DNA of 32,191 nt, from positions 1 to 32,191 of the forward strand of contig JASJDT010000004.1 in NCBI GenBank assembly GCA_030065655.1, given 5' to 3'. Made by a program: the position numbers and the translations under genes. Below the pieces are notes generated by a model. It was not told the DNA's origin, did no database searches, and saw nothing but the letters and a program-made list of their open reading frames with translations. Of the stretch, positions 16,299-26,600 are shown piece by piece (position 1 is the first letter of the stretch; every line of letters begins with the position of its first letter). Source of the DNA: Desulfocapsaceae bacterium (GTDB lineage: Bacteria > Desulfobacterota > Desulfobulbia > Desulfobulbales > Desulfocapsaceae).

Positions 16299-18479
16299 AT
16301 GGTACTACCGGTCCCCAATCTTGATGACCGCCGCTTCGATGATCTCGTAGCCGAGGCAAGAGCCCGTCTTGCCGCTCATCTGCCGGAGTTGACCCAGGTT
16401 ACCCCTGGCGACCCCGTCCATACGATGATTGACCTCTTCGCCTGGCTGACCGAAACCATTCTTTTTCGGGCAAACCTCATCCCGGAGCGTCAGCGCAGAG
16501 TATTTCTCAATCTCCTGCAAATACCCATCCGACCGGCTAAAGCAGCTCGAGGTGTGGTCTGTGTCGATGGCAGCCCCACTAGTGTTCAACTGCCGCCCCT
16601 TTTGCCGGATGCCAGCAAACTCATGGGCGGTAAAAAAACCTTTACCACCCTTGGAGAGCTGCAACCGACCTGCCTCAGCCTGAAGGTACTGATCAAACAA
16701 ATACTCTCAGTGGATGAACTGGCCGAAATGGGCATGACCCTGCAGGATCTGCACGAGCAATTCGGTCTACGCAAGGGAGAAAAGCCGCAGCCCTTTCAAC
16801 CTCGTCGTTTTGATATCACCCGTGAACCCCTGAGTCTTAGCAAAAGCCTGGATAAAAGTTTCTATCTGGCCTGTATCACTCCCAAACAGCTTGCCAGCAA
16901 TATTGATCTTCTGCGCGACAACCTGGCCGGCGTCCGACTCAGTGTTGCCTTAGGTCCTGCGGACGACCAGGAAGGCGAGGCAGTAAGTGAGATTGAGGCC
17001 CGCACATTGCAATGGGAACTGGTTGCCCAAGGGCCAGCCGATGATGTCCGATTTCTGCCGCTCGAAGTTATTTCTGATAGTTCGCTGGGCGGTCGTCAGG
17101 TCGGCGTGGTCCGCCTCCGTTTACCGAACAATAGCGGCCTTTTCGCTGACTTTGCCAGTGCCGATCCAATGTTTGACGGCAGTAAAATATTGCCTCCTGC
17201 CCTCGATGATGATGTGGAGGCTGCCAGGGTGGCTCTATGGATTCGTCTGAGCTGCCAGGAAGACCCAGAGCTTTCCCTTGGCTATCTGGGCTTGAACGGG
17301 GTGGACGTAATAGCCCAGGGGATTCGCCAGGATACCATGGTCGGCATCGGCAATGGGCTGCCAGATCAGGTCGTGGCCCTGCCGGATCAACAGATCGATG
17401 TCAACACTATCGATCTGCAGGTTGAGGAGGAGGGGCGCTGGCAGAGTTGGCGGGTCGTTGATTTCCTGGCAGGTCACGGTCCAGAGGCCCGGGTGTATCG
17501 GCTCGATAGTGATTCCGGCTATGTTTACTTTGGTGATGGTCTAGAAAACGGGCGCCGTCCGGACCGGGGAAACCGAATCCGCATCGCTACGTATCGCTAT
17601 GGTGGAGGTCAGAGCACCAATGTTGCAGCCGGCAGCATCAAGGAAATCGACAACGGTAGTCCCCGCTATCGACTGCGCCATGACTGGCCACTTGCCGGCG
17701 GACGCGACGCTGAAAGCGTGGCAGAGGCAGAGCAACGCATACCCCAATTTCTCACCCATCGCAATCGGGCGGTAACAGAGGCGGATTTTCAGCTGATCTG
17801 TAGAAACAATCCGATCAATCCAGTTGCCCGGGCAGAGGTTATTAAGGGATTTCTACCCGGCAACACCCTGGATGCGGCAAGAGATGATGTACCCGGAGTG
17901 ATCAGTGTATTCCTTTTACCGCCGGCGGAGGTGGCCATTGGCAATTGGCCCAAACCCACCAAAGGGCTGCTTAAAGATCTCTATAGTTACCTGCAGAGCA
18001 GAATTCTGCTGGGTACGGAACTCTATCTGCTCAGCCCCCAGTTCCTTCCCCTGGCTGTATCTGTACTGGTTACGGTGCGCGATCCGAAAACGGAGCAGGA
18101 AACTCTGAAAAAGGTGCGGGAAGCCATAACCGAGTATCTCTGGCCACTGGCTCCCGGTGGTGCCGCAGGCACAGGCTGGCCAATGGGTGAAGCAGTACGG
18201 CCCAATGAATTACTAACCCAGGCGGCACGGGTGGAAGGCGTCCAATCTGTAAATGGTATTGGTCTTTTTAGCCAATCTGGCGATGGCTGGCAGCTCTTGC
18301 CACCGACCGGACAAATGAAATTAACGATTTACCAGTTACCTGAGCTTATGGGGGTGCGGGCGGAAGTCGGTACCGCCAGTGATACACCACCATTACCCCA
18401 GGGTATCGGCCCGCTCTCAGGTTCTCCGCCCGAACCTGCGGATGGTATTGCCGTACCTGTTATCCCGGATGTTTGCTGA
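16299..18479 (+). CDS. Baseplate J-like protein (gp6/Afp11-like)
   Basis: 726 aa. The N-terminal sequence DRRFDDLVAEARARLAAHLPELT, then DPVHTMIDLFAWLTETILFRANLIPERQ, and FLNLLQIPIRPAKAARGVV are diagnostic of the J/gp6 baseplate family in eCIS. The C-terminal half has FGDGLENGRRP (around residue 410), the RNRAVTEADFQLIC segment, and LPLAVSVLVTVRDP beta-strand repeats, with VEGVQSVNGIGLF near the end. It forms the wedge ring that joins gp25 and the gpI-type protein. A strong AAGGAGGAA site precedes ATG 16299. A ~110-residue segment after the first domain (about residues 95-200) is variable and may be an insertion. The stop overlaps the next start by one base (TGATG). Confidence 0.95.
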   Translation: MVLPVPNLDDRRFDDLVAEARARLAAHLPELTQVTPGDPVHTMIDLFAWLTETILFRANLIPERQRRVFLNLLQIPIRPAKAARGVVCVDGSPTSVQLPPLLPDASKLMGGKKTFTTLGELQPTCLSLKVLIKQILSVDELAEMGMTLQDLHEQFGLRKGEKPQPFQPRRFDITREPLSLSKSLDKSFYLACITPKQLASNIDLLRDNLAGVRLSVALGPADDQEGEAVSEIEARTLQWELVAQGPADDVRFLPLEVISDSSLGGRQVGVVRLRLPNNSGLFADFASADPMFDGSKILPPALDDDVEAARVALWIRLSCQEDPELSLGYLGLNGVDVIAQGIRQDTMVGIGNGLPDQVVALPDQQIDVNTIDLQVEEEGRWQSWRVVDFLAGHGPEARVYRLDSDSGYVYFGDGLENGRRPDRGNRIRIATYRYGGGQSTNVAAGSIKEIDNGSPRYRLRHDWPLAGGRDAESVAEAEQRIPQFLTHRNRAVTEADFQLICRNNPINPVARAEVIKGFLPGNTLDAARDDVPGVISVFLLPPAEVAIGNWPKPTKGLLKDLYSYLQSRILLGTELYLLSPQFLPLAVSVLVTVRDPKTEQETLKKVREAITEYLWPLAPGGAAGTGWPMGEAVRPNELLTQAARVEGVQSVNGIGLFSQSGDGWQLLPPTGQMKLTIYQLPELMGVRAEVGTASDTPPLPQGIGPLSGSPPEPADGIAVPVIPDVC

Positions 18480-20824
18480 TGGATGTGAACAATACCCCAT
18501 ACTTCCTGCTCCGCAGTGAAGTCGAGCTTGCCGAAGGTTCCAGCCGCCTGCACTACAACCACGCCCTGCAGGCTCTTGGTCTGGCGCAGAATCAGGATCT
18601 GCGACTACCGGCCAGCGATCCGGCAGCAGCCCTGAGCATCTGGCAAACAACGAAACCAATGGCTGTGGATTCTTTCTATCAGGTGGCCAGGCTGAGTAAC
18701 GATGGCACAAGGGTGGAGTTCAACAGTGGTCGTGGCTGGCTTGCCCTCCAGGATGGAGAGTTACAAAACGTGGTGGCACCAATTGGAACAATAAAAGATC
18801 TCAGCCTGAACCGTGCGGGCCGTTTGGCTATGCCTTACAGCAACGATACGGACCAACACGGCTTGCTGGTCTTTGATCTGCGCAAGCGCTGGCTCACCAG
18901 CTGTGAGCTGCCTGTAGCACCCCGAAGAGTATGGACCGACGCAATGAACCGAATCTGGTGCGTCAGCGTTGACCAGCTTATGCTTTGTCAGGGGGAACCC
19001 CTGCCCCTGCCTTATCAGCCGCAGGATGATCGCTTCGAACCCATGAATGAGAACCCGACGGCTTTAGAACTTATCTGGCAGCAGACTCTGCCTGCCGGTT
19101 GGCAGGCGCTGGCAATCTGCGGTGATCAATCATCTCTCTATATCCTCGTTCACGACGGGGCTGCGCAACAGCGGATACTGCAGCGTTCAATGTCAACCGT
19201 ACAGGACAGAACTTTTATCTCCTTCGACTTCGCCGATGAAATACCTTTTACCATCGATCTGGCTCTGGCCGGTCCCGGCAGACTGGCGGCTCTCGCCCCA
19301 AAAGAGGCAGGCGATACGGAATTTCGCCAGAGGGATTGCCCCGTGTTGAGTTTGCATCGGGATGAAGAGCTTGATGCAGGACAGGGTCACCTGATCCATG
19401 AACGATATCCCATGCTTTCACTTGCTGAAGCCCGTTTTGCCAGCAGCGCTGATGGCCAGCTCCGCTACCAGGCCGAACTGGATCCGGATTACCCGGATTT
19501 CGACCCTCGTCCCCGTGAGCTGCATGCTCTACCGCATCCCCGCTACCATCTCGAGGCCAGTGCCGTGCTCCAGGAGGTATTGGATTCAGGAGCGCCGAAA
19601 ACCAAGTGGCACCGCATCTACCTGGATGCCTGCATTCCTTCCGGCTGCAGTCTAAAAATCTCGGTGAGGGTCTATGATACCCCTGATCAACGGGGAAGTA
19701 CCGATCTTATCGCCCAGCCTGATCCAGTCTGGAATCCTCTGCCTTCCGAGTTACCTTTTCAGCAACCCCTGGCTGGTCACGAACCTGAACGAAGGGGGAT
19801 CTTCGAAGTGTTGCTGCAACGGCGGGACGGACCGGTCCGGAGCCTCGCCGGTCGCTTTCTGCAGCTGCAGGTGCATTTTTCCGGCAATGGCCGAACCACA
19901 CCAAGCCTTCATGCCATCCGAGTCTATCAGCCGCGCTTTTCTTACCAGGAGGCTTATTTACCGGAGATGTATCGGCAGGAGCTGAGCTATGATCCGCTCA
20001 ATGACAGTGGACCGGCCAACGGTGCCGACACGAGGGAGCGCTTGCTGGCAAGCTTTGAAGGCATGCTTTCCCCCATCGAAGCCCGAATCGCTGCCAGCGA
20101 ACAGCTTGTCCATCCTCACAGTGCGCCGGCAGAGAACCTGCAGTGGCTGGCTCAGTCACTCGGTGTGGACCTCCCCGGCCATTGGCCGGAGCAGCGCCAA
20201 CGGCGCTGGCTCACCTGTGCCACGCTCATACAGCAGTATAAGGGAACCGAACATGGCCTCAATCTGGCCCTGGATATCATTACCGACGGCGGTGTGCAAC
20301 GAGGTGAAGTGGTGGTGGTGGAAAACTTCCGGCTGCGCCGGACTATGGCGACCATCCTGGGCCGTGATATGGACGATTCCGATCACCCCCTCACCCTGGG
20401 TACCGGCGTAAGCGGCAACAGTATTGTCGGGGACAGTCTTATTCTCTCCGATATGAACGCCAGGGAGTTTCTGGCCCTGTTTGCCCCCGAGCTGGCTGAG
20501 GAAGCGGAAACCAAAGCCGTGGAGGAATTTTTTGAACTTTACGGACACCGGCTCAGCATACTGCTACATGGCGAAGGGAGAAACCAACAAAAAGAAATTG
20601 AGATATTACTAAGAGAGCATGTTCCCGCCAACCTGCAATGGCGCATTATTAAAACAGAAAAACCGTTCATTCTGGGAACGGCGCCATTGCTGAAGGTTGA
20701 CACCTACCTGGAGCGGCAGCCAGAGCCGGAGCCGGTGATATTGAACGAAACCCTGATCGGTAAGGAAGGGTTGCTGCACAATCCGGCAGCATTTTCACCC
20801 CGGGACATCAACGCGAGCCCATGA
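18479..20824 (+). CDS. Afp12/gpI-like baseplate protein with large propeller-like N-terminal region
   Basis: 781 aa from ATG 18479; the frame is open six bases further to a TTG, but the TGATG overlap is the better start. The C-terminal ~300 residues are the phage tail protein I/Afp12 type: LPEMYRQELSYDP, ERLLASFEGMLSPIEARIAA, LQWLAQSLGVDLPGHWPEQRQR, then LIQQYKGTEHGLNLALDIIT. The N-terminal ~330 residues contain blade-like strand repeats (IKDLSLNRAGRLAM, HGLLVFDLRKRWL, VWTDAMNRIWCVSVDQLMLC, WQALAICGDQSSLYILVHDG) that suggest a beta-propeller. A beta-sandwich-like segment lies between. The wedge protein normally completes the baseplate periphery, so the propeller would project outward. The propeller reading is by eye. 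Confidence 0.88.
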   Translation: MDVNNTPYFLLRSEVELAEGSSRLHYNHALQALGLAQNQDLRLPASDPAAALSIWQTTKPMAVDSFYQVARLSNDGTRVEFNSGRGWLALQDGELQNVVAPIGTIKDLSLNRAGRLAMPYSNDTDQHGLLVFDLRKRWLTSCELPVAPRRVWTDAMNRIWCVSVDQLMLCQGEPLPLPYQPQDDRFEPMNENPTALELIWQQTLPAGWQALAICGDQSSLYILVHDGAAQQRILQRSMSTVQDRTFISFDFADEIPFTIDLALAGPGRLAALAPKEAGDTEFRQRDCPVLSLHRDEELDAGQGHLIHERYPMLSLAEARFASSADGQLRYQAELDPDYPDFDPRPRELHALPHPRYHLEASAVLQEVLDSGAPKTKWHRIYLDACIPSGCSLKISVRVYDTPDQRGSTDLIAQPDPVWNPLPSELPFQQPLAGHEPERRGIFEVLLQRRDGPVRSLAGRFLQLQVHFSGNGRTTPSLHAIRVYQPRFSYQEAYLPEMYRQELSYDPLNDSGPANGADTRERLLASFEGMLSPIEARIAASEQLVHPHSAPAENLQWLAQSLGVDLPGHWPEQRQRRWLTCATLIQQYKGTEHGLNLALDIITDGGVQRGEVVVVENFRLRRTMATILGRDMDDSDHPLTLGTGVSGNSIVGDSLILSDMNAREFLALFAPELAEEAETKAVEEFFELYGHRLSILLHGEGRNQQKEIEILLREHVPANLQWRIIKTEKPFILGTAPLLKVDTYLERQPEPEPVILNETLIGKEGLLHNPAAFSPRDINASP

Positions 20825-20856
20825 AGCGACAGATGATAAGACCTTGAGGAGATCCA

Positions 20857-21753
20857 ATGAGCAAACCAGACGACCTGCCCACCCTGAAGCAGGATAATCA
20901 AGTGGAAGAGCCCCTGCGCCGGGTTCTATATGAGGCTGGCATGATGCTCGGGCTGGAGGCGACCCGTGACGAGCAGGCCTACCATCGGCGCAGACTTACC
21001 CGCCATCAATACTGGCTCCACGGTTATGGTACCCTGGCCGGTCTGCTGGTAGGCATGGATCCTTCCAGCCACGCCAATGACACCGAGGATATCCTGGTGC
21101 GACTGCATGTCAATCCAGGCATAGCCATCGATGGACTGGGGCGAGAAATACTTGTTCATGAAACCTATTGCATCAATCTAAGCCAGTGGCTTGAGGTCCA
21201 GAGTGAAGCGAATCTGCTTGAGGGTTTTGACAGCGGCAGCAACTTACTCTGGCTGAAAGTGACCGTGCGTCAGAAAGACTGCCTGCTCGCCAAGCAGCCC
21301 GTTCTGGCAAAAAAGCTCAATATCAGCACCGATGCAGTGCAGCCAAGCCGCAGCGCCGACTCTGTTCAACTGGAACTGATTCCGGAACTGCCGCCTGCAG
21401 CCGACGAGCGCTACTCTCCCTGGGCTGGTCACAGCCCGATTGCCGATACGCTCCCCGGACTCAACGATGCTGAACAACTACTGTTGGACGACCTCGAAGT
21501 GAGCAATCCCGCAGCTGCAGCCCAGCTCAGTCTGCATGCCAAGCTGCTGCATGCCCTGGATGAAAACAGCATTGCAACTCAGAATCTCGCGGACGAACTG
21601 GAGGTTGGCGCCCGTTTGCTACTGGCCCGTCTCAGTATCAGTACAAACGACGTCAATACCATCACCGTGAACCCGGAGCTGATCAGCATAAACAATCTGG
21701 TCAGGCCCTTTCTCAGTACAGCAAGCCAGCTCGCTTGGCTCAACCGCCAATAA
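20857..21753 (+). CDS. eCIS module-sharing protein 1 (298 aa)
   Basis: First of three consecutive proteins with a common N-terminal module. Residues ~20-105 follow the pattern: aromatic-x-G-x-hydrophobic-L, then a DEQAYHRRRL helix, then a GTLAGLLVGM segment, strand VRLHVNPGIAIDGLGREI, and a terminal strand. The corresponding core in the second protein is DQIYLDQRL/HGIISGLEL/LTLQPGLAMTSLGRVL. After the module there is a second beta-rich region, then a helical tail. It has no recognised catalytic motif or membrane segment. A GAGGAG site precedes ATG 20857. Proteins with this module occur, to my recollection, in eCIS clusters downstream of the gpI gene, but I cannot name a family. A peripheral baseplate or fibre-bearing role is inference. 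Confidence 0.75.
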   Translation: MSKPDDLPTLKQDNQVEEPLRRVLYEAGMMLGLEATRDEQAYHRRRLTRHQYWLHGYGTLAGLLVGMDPSSHANDTEDILVRLHVNPGIAIDGLGREILVHETYCINLSQWLEVQSEANLLEGFDSGSNLLWLKVTVRQKDCLLAKQPVLAKKLNISTDAVQPSRSADSVQLELIPELPPAADERYSPWAGHSPIADTLPGLNDAEQLLLDDLEVSNPAAAAQLSLHAKLLHALDENSIATQNLADELEVGARLLLARLSISTNDVNTITVNPELISINNLVRPFLSTASQLAWLNRQ

Positions 21754-21780
21754 CACCGCACTTAACGGGAAGGAGACACC

Positions 21781-23511
21781 ATGAGCGAAATCTTGTTTCA
21801 ACCCCTGGGAGACCCCATTGGTGCCGGTGAAAGCTTAAAGCATATCGCCGACATAGACCCGCGCATGACCCGCACCCATTATTTCGACGGCCGCCTGCTT
21901 ACGGCTGAAGATCTGGAGAGGGACCAGATCTATCTGGACCAACGTCTGCGGGAAATAGGCAAGACCTTCGGCCACGGCATCATCAGCGGTCTGGAGCTGA
22001 GCTATGACCGGTTTTCCGGGTTGCTTACCCTCCAGCCTGGGCTGGCCATGACATCCCTGGGCAGAGTGTTGCAGTTGAGCAGCCAGTTACTTGTCAATCT
22101 GGGAGACCGGGCTCTCATCTCCCAGCTCAACAGCTCGAAATACCGGAAGTTCAACCGGGCACTCTATGGCGTCGTCCTGCGTTATGTGGAAGTAGCCACT
22201 GACATCGCCGAAGTTTTTCCGACAGACCTGGCCGCTAAGCGCGGCAGCGATTATGCCCTGGTAACTGAGTCCCTGCAGATGGGCCTGGTGCCCCTGCCCC
22301 TGCCATTGCCGCAACAGGAGCCTATTCATATCCGCGCCAATCTGATCCGCGAGCTTTTGGGCAACGATCTCGCCGACAGTCTCATCCCGGAGGACAGCGT
22401 GGCCCTGGGCCTTCTTGCCATCCAAAACGATACACCCCAGTGGCTCGACTCCCAGCTACTCCGCCAACCCCTGCGACTCGAGCAGACTGGTAACTATTTA
22501 CAACAGGATCTGTCCCGACAGTATGAGGCATTGCTGGCTGATATTTTCACCACTCGCGCCGCTGGTGGCCTGAGCAACCAATTCGCTGCCACTGACTATT
22601 TCAGCCTGTTGCCGCCGGCCGGCACCCTGCCCAAGGACGCTATCAATGCAGTGAATGGTCACCAGGGTTATTTTCCTGAACATTTCAACGTGCACATCGC
22701 CCCGATCCGTCTTTCCGATGTGGAGCTGATCAAGACGGAAAGTCTCAGTCTTGCCAACATCGACCTCGCCAGCAAGGACAGAGTCGATATTGTGGCGCTT
22801 ACTCCTCTTTCCAACATTGAATACGGGCAATATGCCAGCCGGCTGGAAAGGGATTACGATCCGATAAGCCGCCGCCTACCGCATCTGGATCTGCTTCGTC
22901 TTAAACTCTATCCGGTTCATCCTGTCCATCAACTGGATACCGATGCTGCCACCTGGCAGCTTATCTGGGACACCCTGACGGATAAGCAGCTGCTCTACGT
23001 ACGCCGACCGGTGCGGGCAGCGGAAACGACGGTCAGTGGTATTGTTCTGGCTCTGGGCAGCAGTCTGCCCACCGCAAGCGAACCGCCAGCTGAGGATCCT
23101 GGCCCGACGACGCCTCCCGATGGCGGTGGTTTAATCGAGGATGAAGACACCGTTTTTATCCGTTTTCTCAATTTCAAGCATCTGGCCGACATCAGACCCC
23201 CTCTTGAAAGCACTGATCAACAAGCTGTGGACATCCTCAGTAATAATCATGGGGAAGACGCTGCGGTCATTCGCCAGGCCAATGAATTTTTACTCCAGGT
23301 CGAACGGCATTATGATCCGGTAGTCTGGCCAACCCTGCGTCTACTGGCAGAACAGAAGGCTCTACCGGAGATGCTTAAAAACCTGCGGGAAGTAAAGGAA
23401 CGCCATCCTGGTGCCAGCGGAGCCCGAGTTGCGGAAGTAGGCGATCAGCTTGGTCTGGATGTTGACCTCCTTACCCGCTGGAAAGAGTTGGTGGAGAAAA
23501 TCAGCCAATGA
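21781..23511 (+). CDS. eCIS module-sharing protein 2 (576 aa)
   Basis: Second of three related proteins. It gives the clearest form of the module (residues ~25-110): MTRTHYFDGRLLTAEDLERD, QIYLDQRLREIGKTFGHGI, ISGLEL, LTLQPGLAMTSLGRVLQL. The middle region (~130-430) is mixed alpha/beta. A Pro/Glu/Gly-rich linker (ASEPPAEDPGPTTPPDGGG, ~residues 437-456) separates it from a C-terminal helical part (~460-576) ending EVGDQLGLDVDLLTRWKELVEK, a short helix-turn-helix-like or docking domain. No membrane segment. The AAGGAGA site ahead of ATG 21781 is strong. The stop codon TGA is part of a 19-base sequence that is repeated before the third protein, bracketing a repeat element. Confidence 0.75.
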   Translation: MSEILFQPLGDPIGAGESLKHIADIDPRMTRTHYFDGRLLTAEDLERDQIYLDQRLREIGKTFGHGIISGLELSYDRFSGLLTLQPGLAMTSLGRVLQLSSQLLVNLGDRALISQLNSSKYRKFNRALYGVVLRYVEVATDIAEVFPTDLAAKRGSDYALVTESLQMGLVPLPLPLPQQEPIHIRANLIRELLGNDLADSLIPEDSVALGLLAIQNDTPQWLDSQLLRQPLRLEQTGNYLQQDLSRQYEALLADIFTTRAAGGLSNQFAATDYFSLLPPAGTLPKDAINAVNGHQGYFPEHFNVHIAPIRLSDVELIKTESLSLANIDLASKDRVDIVALTPLSNIEYGQYASRLERDYDPISRRLPHLDLLRLKLYPVHPVHQLDTDAATWQLIWDTLTDKQLLYVRRPVRAAETTVSGIVLALGSSLPTASEPPAEDPGPTTPPDGGGLIEDEDTVFIRFLNFKHLADIRPPLESTDQQAVDILSNNHGEDAAVIRQANEFLLQVERHYDPVVWPTLRLLAEQKALPEMLKNLREVKERHPGASGARVAEVGDQLGLDVDLLTRWKELVEKISQ

Positions 23512-23527
23512 TGGACACGAAGAAGTG
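23509..23527. repeat. Left 19-base direct repeat bracketing repeat copy 2
   Basis: Bases 23509-23527 match 23657-23675 in 18 of 19 positions. This copy contains the stop codon of the preceding gene and a degraded ribosome-binding-like GAAGAAGTG; the right copy has GAAGGAGTG just ahead of the next ATG. The pair looks like a target-site duplication. Confidence 0.75.
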
Positions 23528-23656
23528 TCCTCTCAGAAGCGAGAAAATTTTTATGAAATCGAGGCGCGATGACGAATTTATTCGGAAGCATATATTCAAT
23601 ATTCTGAGGAATAAATTGGGCATCGCCACGATGAGTTAGGAAAAATTAGCCGTTTC
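23528..23656. repeat. MITE-like intergenic repeat, copy 2 (about 129 bases)
   Basis: The element has imperfect terminal inverted repeats: TCAGAAGCG (23533-23541) against CGTTTCTGA (23651-23659), then AATTTTT (23546-23552) against AAAAATT (23641-23647). Its core forms a long hairpin: 23563-23583 pairs with 23609-23627, including a perfect 9-bp AATTTATTC/GAATAAATT stem, with a small ATATT-C-AATAT hairpin at the top. The core aligns with copy 1 at 8581-8748, which has an extra ~27 bases at the hairpin tip. No reading frame is evident. Confidence 0.75.
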
Positions 23657-23675
23657 TGATGGACACGAAGGAGTG
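23657..23675. repeat. Right 19-base direct repeat carrying the ribosome-binding site
   Basis: Matches 23509-23527 in 18 of 19 positions. It includes GAAGGAG, correctly spaced before ATG 23680. If the left copy and element are removed, the preceding stop and this start are 27 bases apart or less, as at other junctions in this operon. Confidence 0.75.
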
Positions 23676-23679
23676 AAAC

Positions 23680-26600
23680 ATGACTTACATCGCCCTGCAC
23701 AATCCCATCGCCAGCTCTGATAAACTGGAAAGGATTCATCTTTTCGCCGGTCGTCACCTGGGTGAAGAGGAGTTTGACCGCCAGCAGGCCTACGCTGATA
23801 GTCGTCTTGCCCACCTCTTGAAAAACCACCAGCCGGGGGTGGTCTATGGGTTGAACCTGATCAGCGCTGGCGATAATCTTGCCGCCAGTGAAACCTTTGT
23901 TGTCAATCCCGGACTCGCCGTAACGCCCCAGGGTCAAACCCTCAATCTGCAAAGGCCTCTGAAGGTGGACTGGCTAGCCCTGATCGATCAATATCTCAGT
24001 CTCACAGCTATCAGTGATGCCACCGGCATTTACTATCTTACCCTCCATCAAGACCTGAACACGATTGACAGTCCGTCGGTGGAGCCCTGTCAACGGGCTG
24101 AGTTTGACCCAACCAGAGACTCTCGACTGGTTACTGTCACCAGTGTCGGATTGAAACGACTGGCCATTGCTCCGACGCTCATCGCCACCACACCACCCGC
24201 ACAGCTACAGAACTGGATTGTTGCGGATCGGGTAACTGCTGAATTTCTGCATAATTTCCAGCAATCTGTTCCTTTGGCGCTTGTCGCCATCACCACCACC
24301 GGCAGCGACCATACCGTGAACTGGGTCTCCATTGCCGGTGGTCGTTATGAAACAAGCAACCGTCCTGGTTATCAGGTGCTTTTACAGCAAACCAGCGAAA
24401 CTATTCGCTCGGTCATGCTGGCCCATAGCCAGCCGGCAAATTCTGCCACCGACCTGGAAGAATTTCTAAATAACAATCTCCACCTCGATTATCTACCGGC
24501 TGCAGGACAGCTGCCCATCAGCTGGCTGCAGAATCCGGACTCGGTCACCCCCGGCCTCTTATGGCTGCCGGAGCACCTGGGCATTGATATGCTACCGGTG
24601 CCGGCCGATTCCGTAAGCGAGCTGATCGATAGACATCTCCCCAGAAAAGTTATCGATCTACGCACCCCGGCGGCAGATAAAATCAGGCTATTGCTCGCTT
24701 TGGACAGCAGGGATTACCGCCCGGATCTCCTCGATATTCCGCCAACCGACAGCAAACTGGAATCAGACATATATCGTTTCTATATGCGCGCCTATGACAG
24801 CTGGCTGCACTGGCGGGAGCAGTTTGATCTTCTCTATTATCTGAAGCCGTCCAATGAAGAGCCCCTGACCACGCCCGTCGACCTGGTGGAAATTGAACAC
24901 GCAGTACTCGATCCCAAACAATTCAAGGAACTCGGTCTGCCAAAACCAACGCTGCCGCCAATCACCCCGGTGACTCTTTTCACCAGGGTAAGAGAACGGG
25001 CATTGCAGGAGCTCCAGGAATCAAGCACCGCACCTGTTCCCTACCCCTATGACCAGGCAACGCCTGCTGAACCTGATTTCTATACAGATTGGCTGGTAAA
25101 CATAGATGGCAGCGATGTGCCTCCTCCGGTTCCCGTGCCTGAGGAAGACGGCCTGGTGGTCCAGTATGCGGTGGCAATGATTGATCTGGAAGCCATTGAA
25201 AACCAGATTCGAGCCATTCGGACACGGCTTGAAAAAACCCGGGATCTGCTGCTGCTTCAGCGCCAGCAGCTTGATTCCCAAACGGTTTCTCTCTCTTCTC
25301 TGGCCGGTGGTGTAGCAGGCGATGGTTATGGCATGCAGGTAGCCCGTTGGCTGCCTTATGCAAGCCTCAACACCGATCAGATCCCGGAAGAACTGCAGGC
25401 CGCTTCAAGCAGCAGTTCTGCAAGCAGCGCCACGGCTAAAAGCGTTGACAGTGGAATAACGACCAAAGCATCACTGGGCGACGTTTCCGCGTTCGGCAGC
25501 AAAAGCTTCAGCACCAACCTGCTCTCCGCAGCGCTCAATACCAGTACCAGCAGCACCCTCAGCTACCTGTCCAGCAAACCGCAAACCTATTCAGCCTTTG
25601 AATTAGAAGTTAATAAAAAACGTCTGGATCTGCTGGCTAACCTCGGTAAGAGTTCGATGAGCAAGCCCGCCTACGAAGCCAAGCAGTTCCGTTTTGGGGT
25701 TCTTGATCATATCAGTCCGGAAATCAATGAATACACCAAAGCCTACTACGGCATGAAGGATCTGATCACCACCATCAACGATCTTTTTGACCCCACCGAT
25801 GCCGCCTCATTGCGCAATAAACTCAAAGCTACTGAAAAAGATATTGGCCTGGTTGACCTCAACACCCTGGAAAGCCAGATCGATGCCAGAACCAAGGAAC
25901 TGGCAGGTGATGATACCAGCAAATACCAGGAGCTCCGCGGCCTGGTCGCCAATCAAAAGCGTTATGAAGCCCTTTTTAATGCCGGCAAGGTACTTACCAA
26001 ATGGATTTCGATTGTGGAAAGCCGCTACAATCAGGTGGAAAGGAAGCTTCAGGGTAAACTACGGGAGCATTCGCGTAAACTTGCTCAGATTGAAAAGCTT
26101 AGCGGCCTAATAAGGGTGGCCAGGGAAACGCTTGAAAATCTGGACCGACGTTTTGATGAGCTGCGTGGCGATTATGGCGTGGCCCAAAGGTTGCTGGAGG
26201 AGGACTGGCGTCAGGTCTACTCGGCAAACCAGGAGCGTTCCCGTATTCTTACCACGGCACTGCAGGGACTCTATTATGTGCGTGTCCGCAACACCCCGGT
26301 ATCCATACCCTTGGCCGATCCGCTCGCACTGCGCCATAAAAGTCACACGGATATTGTCCCCGGCTGCGACAGTATGGCCGAAGCACAGCTTCCGGCAGAA
26401 CTGGATAGCTTTTTTGAGGCGGTCACTGAAATTCCCATGGATGACTGGTCCGCTCTGCGGCCATATGGGGTCAAACTGCCTCCCTTTGAAAAATACGGTT
26501 ATTTTGGCAAACTTCGCACTACCCGGTTCCAGGCACGTCCATCACGGCTGACTATAGGAAGTGGTAAGGATACTCTTCAGGCACGCCTGAACAGCGTTTA

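Noticed and set aside
8581-23675. CRISPR array or insertion sequence at the repeated segments
   Set aside because: Only two diverged copies 15 kb apart, no regular spacers and no transposase; a non-autonomous hairpin element fits better.
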